DNA of 39,500 bases from contig NC_049979.1 of the NCBI RefSeq assembly GCF_000003815.2, forward strand, positions 18,896,785 through 18,936,284. The letters run 5' to 3'. Every line of letters begins with the position of its first letter. Position 1 is the first letter of the stretch. Below, piece after piece: positions 33,920 to 39,500 of the stretch. Position numbers and translations under genes: made by a program. The notes below the pieces were generated by a model. That model was not told where the DNA came from and did not search any database. It saw only the letters and a program-made list of their open reading frames with translations. Source of the stretch: Branchiostoma floridae (lineage: Eukaryota > Chordata > Leptocardii > Amphioxiformes > Branchiostomatidae).

Positions 33920-34075
33920 GGCCCATTCTACCCCTGTGCCAAATTTCAGATCATTCGGTCCAGGAACGGCGGAGATGAATCACTTTGAAGATTTGACAGG
34001 AGAAAGAAGAAGAAAGAAAGAAGAAACATTACGAATACAATATATTTCACCATACTATGTATGGCTGAAATATAA
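33920..34075 (+). repeat. Repeat terminus with AG-rich run and hairpin
   Basis: CCAAATTTCAGATCATTCGG (33939-33958) is followed by a GAAGAAAGAA-rich run and then a stem formed by TTCACCATAC and GTATGGCTGAA (34046-34069, one bulge). I recall similar ends in many amphioxus repeats. It probably marks the 3' end of the element spanning 31.98-34.07 kb. Confidence 0.45.
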
Positions 34076-37000
34076 TTATGAGATAAACCAACGCACGGGA
34101 GGGGTTGTGACTCATATCTAAATGGTTATTCCCAAAAGACAGAGTTGAGTTCAAACGCAGGTGACCCAAAGGTAAGACACACGCACACGCCCAGACCCAC
34201 CCGTGAGAACAGCTTTAGATCGTTCACTCACGTACTAACAGGCTAGTACATGCATCTCGGTCAAACAAAGAAAAAAAATCACCTTTTGGTGACTACGCAT
34301 CGGCATTACTGGACAGCTTCAGATGTTTAACCTGTTGAGTCTGGATGTAACATTACAGAACCTGAGCATCGTAGATAGGTATTCAGTTAAAACGTTACAA
34401 TCCGCTGCATTGGTGTACTAGGCAAACACTTTGACTTTTACTTTGAATACTGCGTCATTCCTCTATATATGGAGATCCCTGATGACTCACGAAGAACATA
34501 TATCATATACCTACATATTCACAAATTCCTCGGGTAACATCTACCCCCCGCGTCGACCAATTGTCAATCCATTGTTGTTAGTGACCAAATCACATATTTC
34601 TTCTCAGAATAAACCTAGCCAAGCATCCTATTGAGATAAAGAAAAACTGTCCTACGTGATGAATAGGATGTATCATATCTATCACCCTTATCAAATAGAC
34701 ACATCTTATTAAACGCCTTATTTCTTCGGGTTTGTTTTTATTTTCGAAAGGGCCGAGTTCTGGGCCTTCCAGCCAAACCTGTAATTATGTTGTCCCCCGT
34801 TTTCTACCTCACTAAAAGATGACCCCAGACATCTGCTGTTTATCGTGTTTTCCATCTCAGCCACCTGTCCTGGTAGATTAAGTACTAATTATCCCGATAC
34901 TTGAGCCTACAGACACTTGAGGGGACATAGTTGCTATGCTGCTAAATAATAAGACTATAGTATTTTCTGATTGTAGATCTAGATGTTTTAAGGACGGTAG
35001 CTTTGTTGTGTTTAGAATGAGGTTTGCATAACCTACATTCTTTCTATAGGAATATGATTTTTTTTGTTTATCTATGATATGTCAAAATTAATCTAAAATG
35101 CTTGCGTCTCACAGCAGGAAAATGGACATCCCGACGAGCCTGTTGCTCTTTTGAGATTTTCTGTCGATCAGCAAATTCAGCCAAAGGTGGTCATAGTGTG
35201 ACACCGACATATGCCTGAATAATGTTCAAATGTGGAGGCCGAATTCCACCAGATACACACTCTGTTCCAAGTCATGAAAATATGAAAGCAAATCTACTTC
35301 TAGTTTGGCAAAGTAATCTATCCATAAATTTCTGACGTGTAAACCCTGCACTGTATAGTCTCAACCGCGCCCATTGGTTTTACTTTAAATCCATGCACAT
35401 GAAACCAAACAATGAGTACATTTGTTCTATGACCTCTCATGTCAACACCATGCGTTGATCCAGCATGCTGTTTTATGTCAACTCTTAATATTTTCCTCGG
35501 GCCCATCACAACACGTTTCTTGTTTTTAATTATGAATATAAATTCTACTAGACATTTTTCTCAAAGGTTCCTTTATCCGTGTGCAACCCTGGGTTGTATC
35601 AAAGCCATACTAAAATACCTTGTCAGAGGGAGGGACCCAAATTATAGTGACATAAATTTCAGGTGACCTACTTGTGTTTTACAAAATGTACAACAGAAGT
35701 GCATTTTAGCGTGTGTAACGAAGAAAAATGACAGTACGGTTTCTTGTCAAACGTGTGTTTTGGAGCGAAAACCACTGGGAACATATATATCGTGAGAGAA
35801 TGCTAATCTCCAAGCAGATGCGAATATTGGGGTGGAACAAAATGATAAAAAAAATTTTTCGCTTCGTTGTTGTTGTTGTTTTCTATTAACGCTATAGCTG
35901 TACTCTGTAAGAATGACCAGCCACGATACTTTACACTTTCCCTGCCGTTATCTACTTAACAAAGTTAAGTATATGGGAAACTTGGTTGTAACTTTACCTT
36001 GAATATCTTTTGCTATAGAGTACAATATCTGGGGTAATAGAAAAGACAGGTTAGGCCACTATACAGCATAATTGAAAAAAAGGACTGTTTTATATAGGTG
36101 ATTTTGCTTCAGCAAAGTGTTAACTGTAACTGTGCATATGCTATGTCTACCGATGTGTACAAAGGTGTCTAACATATTAAGCCCTTATGACATGGCGCAG
36201 TATGTTTCTTTTACAACCGTTTGTCAAAGAAAGCGTGTATGCAAAGAAAAGTTATTTGTAACAAGGATAGACATTAATGTGACGGCGGGGAAATTCTGTG
36301 AGAAACTCGTGGATGACAGAATTCGATTCCCGCCAAAAATATTTACGTCTGTTTGCACTTGCGCAGTGGCGGTGGGGACGACATGTTGTTCACGTAGTAC
36401 TTAGCTTCAACTCATGGAATGTCACGGTTAGACACAGTCACAGTACCTTAGGTTGCGCTGTTGATGTCAACATTTTTTACAATAATTCTTTAGAAGAAGG
36501 AACAGTTGCCGTCATCTCTACGTCGGTGCTTCTAACACATGAAAGAAGAGTATGTTTTAAAGACGAGGGCAACCATTGTCTAGTTGACCATGAATTAATT
36601 ATCACTGAATACATTTCAATATTTTTGTGTCCTTAAAAATCACCTATAATCGAACCCCCCCTCATCACAAGCATTGCGTGTAATTCGTCTAGCGTCCTGA
36701 TCAGAAAAAATGAATTAATGCAATCAGTGACGTCACAAAAAGCCAGAAATGATGAATATTTAGCTGTAGCTATGAACTTCATCTAACGCTAAAAATAGTT
36801 CACTACACTCGTCACTTTGTCTTGTAGCTCTACGTATGTTGGTGAATGTTTTGCCATTACAACATACCACAAATTCCGCTGACTGCAAGTTCGACCCCAC
36901 AACACACTTCCATTCCAAGCATTACAATCACAAAGGCACAGCTTACATCTCTAAACTCACTCTCTCTAACAAGACGAACCCTCTATAATCTATCTATTTC

Positions 37001-38019
37001 CTAAACACTCCTGAAAGCTAAGAATGCAACAGTCTACCGGCACCGGCACACCAATTTTCCCCGTGCGAAACGATGTTTGTTGTGGAAAGTTTTGAACCCG
37101 GAAAACTTAACGTTAAACGATGGCGAAGAAAAAAATCTCCATTTCGAGGGATTACCAAACTCCATGCGTGGCGGAACGCATCGTCTGTGACTTTCTCATC
37201 GGATATGGTTAGCTTTCACTGCAAAGCTCCCCCTTTTTACTAGGACAAAGGTTGTTTATGCTTCTCCGTAAACGAGGCGTCTATATGGATACAGGGTATC
37301 AAAGTATTACAGTTTCCTTGTAGGCTTCGTCAGAACATTTCCGTGTGCTGTTTTGACTGAAAATGATGGGTTGAATCCATGTTGTTTGTCTTCTGTGTTC
37401 TTTGTCTTGTACTCGCGGTATGGGTTTTGGATAGTCTCCAAGAAGACCTTGGGACTGAAGTCACATTTTGGTCTGGCCCTTTCTTCTGGCACGCAACTCT
37501 CCAAGAAAACATCACCATTTATCATCCCAATATCTTATGCCGTTTTAATATATCATACTGTACATGATGTGAGTACAAACCTGCATCTCAGCGGGGGTCA
37601 GCAGGTTTTAAATCACCTCTATATTTTTAGATCCACCACCGGATCGTTGTCTTTTTTCATGAAAGGGGGCGCGTCTGTAAAGGTAGCCGGACGACACCAG
37701 GTGGGGTTGGAAAAGCACGTACTACTACCACTCCGAGGGGCTGGTGTTAAATGAAGCGTACACAACGCTTGATGGAAGGTTTATCACCTATGGCTGATTT
37801 TGCCTCACGGCGATGTAAGTTTCCACATGATTTCTCTACTCTAAAAAAGGGGAATATGTAAGATCACTTCTGCTACCTGTTGCCATGTATATGAATATTC
37901 AACAATCTATAGCTATAGGATACGGCTTCTCTTGAAAGAGTGTGTATCCGACAACGAGTAGATAGCAATTAGCACGTTTGCACCTATTTTATCTCTCTTC
38001 GCTTTGTCGTGTTTCGCAG
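34076..38019. other. Gene-poor upstream flank of the bHLH gene
   Basis: No recognisable exon. Overlapping frames at 36117-36636 show no domain. A CRE palindrome is present near 36726-36733. As the nearest upstream DNA of a developmental regulator, it may hold enhancers, but nothing in the sequence shows this directly. Confidence 0.4.
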
Positions 38020-38105
38020 ACAGTGTCCAAATTATCTCTTCGTATTCTTCACTAAGGGCCAGCATGGTCGACAGCGATTCGTATGGAGATTGCGTAAACA
38101 AGGCG
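38020..38105 (+). other. Candidate alternative first coding exon of the bHLH gene
   Basis: A strong pyrimidine-rich acceptor (CTCTTCGCTTTGTCGTGTTTCGCAG in outline, ending 38019) and a consensus donor (GTAAGT at 38106) bound 86 nt. Inside, an ATG at 38064 in good context (A at -3, G at +4) opens 14 codons (MVDSDSYGDCVNKA) that reach the donor in phase 0. An AG at 38469-38470 would join it in frame to the open sequence before the main ATG. That acceptor has a weak pyrimidine tract, so the join is a guess. Confidence 0.35.
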
Positions 38106-38290
38106 GTAAGTATTCCACACACCTAGTCCCGGGAGTGGGAGGGGCGAAGACGGTTGACAGGAAGACGCCTCCGGCGGACAGCGCTTGCAAATAAGCTGCA
38201 GGTATAAACCTGCTTAACCCATGTGACATGTAAGACAACTTCATGCTCCTGTGATCACCAGGCGATGGTAGAACCCGATAACCGCGCGCT

Positions 38291-38298
38291 TATAAATA
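38291..38298 (+). promoter_or_regulatory. TATA box of the bHLH gene
   Basis: TATAAATA lies in a GC-rich setting (CGCGCTTATAAATACGGC), 240 bp before the main ATG. A start site about 30 bp on, near 38320-38325, would leave a 5' leader of about 210 nt. An E-box (CAGGTG, 38371-38376) lies downstream in the leader. Confidence 0.65.
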
Positions 38299-38432
38299 CG
38301 GCTGCTCGTCAGGCTGAGGGGACAGTTCGGGGGTGACAGCGCCGACGGTGGCACGCTCTCTCAGTGTCGACAGGTGACGATTAAGTGGCACAGGAGGTTT
38401 GCTACTAGGTGGGGGAGCCCCGATCACCCCTT

Positions 38433-38474
38433 ATGAAGGAGGGGACACATTTTGGTGGTCTGAGCCACAGATAG
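38433..38474 (+). other. 13-codon upstream ORF in the bHLH leader
   Basis: ATG at 38433 opens [13 protein letters not shown] and stops at TAG 38472-38474, 56 bases before the main ATG and in a different frame. If the TATA-driven transcript is made, ribosomes would meet this uORF first, which could lower translation of the bHLH protein. Confidence 0.5.
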
Positions 38475-38530
38475 ATCTAGGTGTCACCAGCCAGCGAGAG
38501 TTCGCCGCCGAGAGACGGGAGAAGCCAGTC

Positions 38531-39184
38531 ATGTCAGTCAGCAGCGAGGACGCCGAGTCGCACGCGTCGGACTCCGGCGCTGAGGAGACCTGGGTCAGAA
38601 GTCCCGGGAGCGCCGCCAGCTCGTCTTCGGAGTCCAGCGACTGTTCCGTGGACGTCAAAGTCAAGAGAACACGGTCTTCTTCAACCGAGGAGATCAACTA
38701 CAACCTGCGACCGAAGACCATTCTCAATATCATCGAGTCGGAAAAGCGTCGGCACCAACCGAGAAAACCCAAGCCGCGGCAGAAGCCACCGCCGCTCAGC
38801 AAGTACCGACGGAAGTCGGCCAACTCGCGGGAGCGGGACCGCATGCACCAGATAAACTACGCCTTCGAGGCCCTGCGCTGCGTCGTGCCAAAGCTGCCGC
38901 CGTCGGCGACTCAGGATGCTAGTCATGCCGGGAAGATGACCAAAATCACTACCTTAAGACTGGCTATGAACTACATAAGCGCACTGCAGCAGTTACTTAA
39001 GGACGATGACGACGGCAACGTGTCCGGGTCGTCGACCTGTACGGAGGACCAGGGCGATTACAAACCCGAGTCTGCTTCGCAAACCACCACGGACGTTTTT
39101 ATGGGGAGCAGACCGTCTCCCCCTGACTACTTCGGCACGACTTGCGATGTCGACGTCAAGGAGGAGCACATGGAGGGGGCGTGA
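38531..39184 (+). CDS. Delilah-family bHLH transcription factor
   Basis: The frame has 217 codons from ATG 38531 (G at -3) to TGA 39182-39184. The same frame is open back to a stop at 38375 but has no other ATG. Residues 1-50 are acidic and Ser-rich. Residues 72-95 are very basic ([14 protein letters not shown]). The bHLH domain covers about 91-157: basic region [14 protein letters not shown] with the E-box-contacting Glu at 101, helix 1 [16 protein letters not shown], a long loop ([12 protein letters not shown]), then helix 2 [20 protein letters not shown]. The KYRRK..AN.RER.RM plus K[13 protein letters not shown] signature fits Delilah of insects better than Neurogenin, Atonal, Net/ATOH8 or Twist as I recall them. 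Such factors bind E-boxes as heterodimers with E proteins; fly Delilah acts in muscle-attachment cells and wing. The acidic Ser/Thr-rich C-terminus ends [11 protein letters not shown], with a possible SUMO site (VKEE). No intron interrupts the frame. Confidence 0.85.
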   Translation: MSVSSEDAESHASDSGAEETWVRSPGSAASSSSESSDCSVDVKVKRTRSSSTEEINYNLRPKTILNIIESEKRRHQPRKPKPRQKPPPLSKYRRKSANSRERDRMHQINYAFEALRCVVPKLPPSATQDASHAGKMTKITTLRLAMNYISALQQLLKDDDDGNVSGSSTCTEDQGDYKPESASQTTTDVFMGSRPSPPDYFGTTCDVDVKEEHMEGA

Positions 39185-39500
39185 CCCGCGCTAAGGTGAG
39201 ACGACCGGGACTCAATTTGCCAAACTGCTGGCCAGAAAATCACCCGTGTTATTTCATTCTACATTGTCGTGCGCTGTCAACCAACGACGCCAGGGACAAA
39301 GGGCGGAGCCAGGGACTGAATGAAGCTTCTAAAAACTGTGAAAACTGTCTGTTGTTTCGACAAGACGCGATTCGGCGTACTACGGACACTACCCGAGTCG
39401 CTCTGGCGCATGCCAATGACCCAAACAACTGCTCGCACTACTGACTGTGTGTACCTAACAGATCAGGTACTCTTCTTCCTCTGTAAGATTGAGAACAATC
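39185..39500 (+). other. 3' UTR of the bHLH gene, with possible intron start
   Basis: A donor-like CTAAG|GTGAGA sits at 39191-39201, only 11 bases after the stop codon. It could begin a 3'-UTR intron. I see no AATAAA before the window ends, so the transcript end lies outside. Confidence 0.5.

Noticed and set aside
36117-36636. Overlapping 95- and 112-codon frames as a cysteine-rich secreted protein
   Set aside because: There is no signal peptide and no splice-site support. The two frames overlap in different phases without domain similarity.
37353-37754. 133-codon frame upstream of the bHLH gene
   Set aside because: No recognisable domain, and overlapping frames on both strands are similarly open.
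38399-38530. Extending the bHLH protein to 261 residues from 38399
   Set aside because: There is no ATG in that frame before 38531, so the extra sequence is leader unless joined to an upstream exon by splicing.
38681-38926. Antisense frame over the bHLH domain
   Set aside because: It is a shadow of the bHLH reading frame, which has an intact known domain on the plus strand.

Overview
This is a stretch of animal nuclear genome. The genes are split by GT-AG introns, there is a 100-N assembly gap, and most of the window is AT-rich non-coding DNA with microsatellites, tRNA-derived SINE-like repeats and inverted-repeat elements. Three things point to an invertebrate chordate, most likely amphioxus (Branchiostoma): a SUSD4/SUSD6-type sushi membrane protein with short introns, a Delilah-type bHLH gene (a family I recall as lost from vertebrates), and a SINE with a Deu-like core. 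This species call is an inference and was not checked by any search.

Layout. 1-3620: upstream or first-intron sequence of the sushi gene, carrying two SINE-like repeats, a CRE/YY1-like promoter-looking patch and a probable LINE-like tail on the minus strand. 3621-7713 (+): the 3' part of a gene with four sushi exons, then an exon for the transmembrane segment and most of the cytoplasmic tail, a sequencing gap at 7458-7557, and a short terminal exon. The 5' exons (signal peptide) are not found here. 7714-about 12000: the 3' UTR and AT-rich flank. 12000-38000: about 26 kb in which I recognise no protein-coding gene. It holds a 62-bp-armed inverted repeat (15.0-15.2 kb), a perfect 43-bp tandem duplication (18.2 kb), a MITE-like inverted repeat (19.7-20.0 kb), an (AC)n tract next to a palindromic cluster (21.5-22.05 kb), a long (TGAG)n microsatellite (25.8-26.1 kb), fragments of one dispersed repeat family (14.5, 29.0 and 29.7 kb), a short near-perfect hairpin (31.0 kb), and a duplicated module of about 750 bp followed by a 163-bp tandem repeat (32.0-34.1 kb). 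38.0-39.5 kb (+): the bHLH gene, with a TATA box, a 13-codon uORF and an apparently intact 217-codon reading frame, plus a candidate alternative upstream exon.

The two genes are unrelated in function: one is a probable type I membrane protein whose tail has an LPxY-type motif, the other a nuclear transcription factor. The long gene-poor interval upstream of the bHLH gene is a plausible place for its regulatory DNA. I did not find a clearly new biological system. The most useful leads are the possible second start exon of the bHLH gene, the domain layout and degenerate PPxY of the sushi receptor, the hairpins at 15.0 and 31.0 kb, and the repeat structures.
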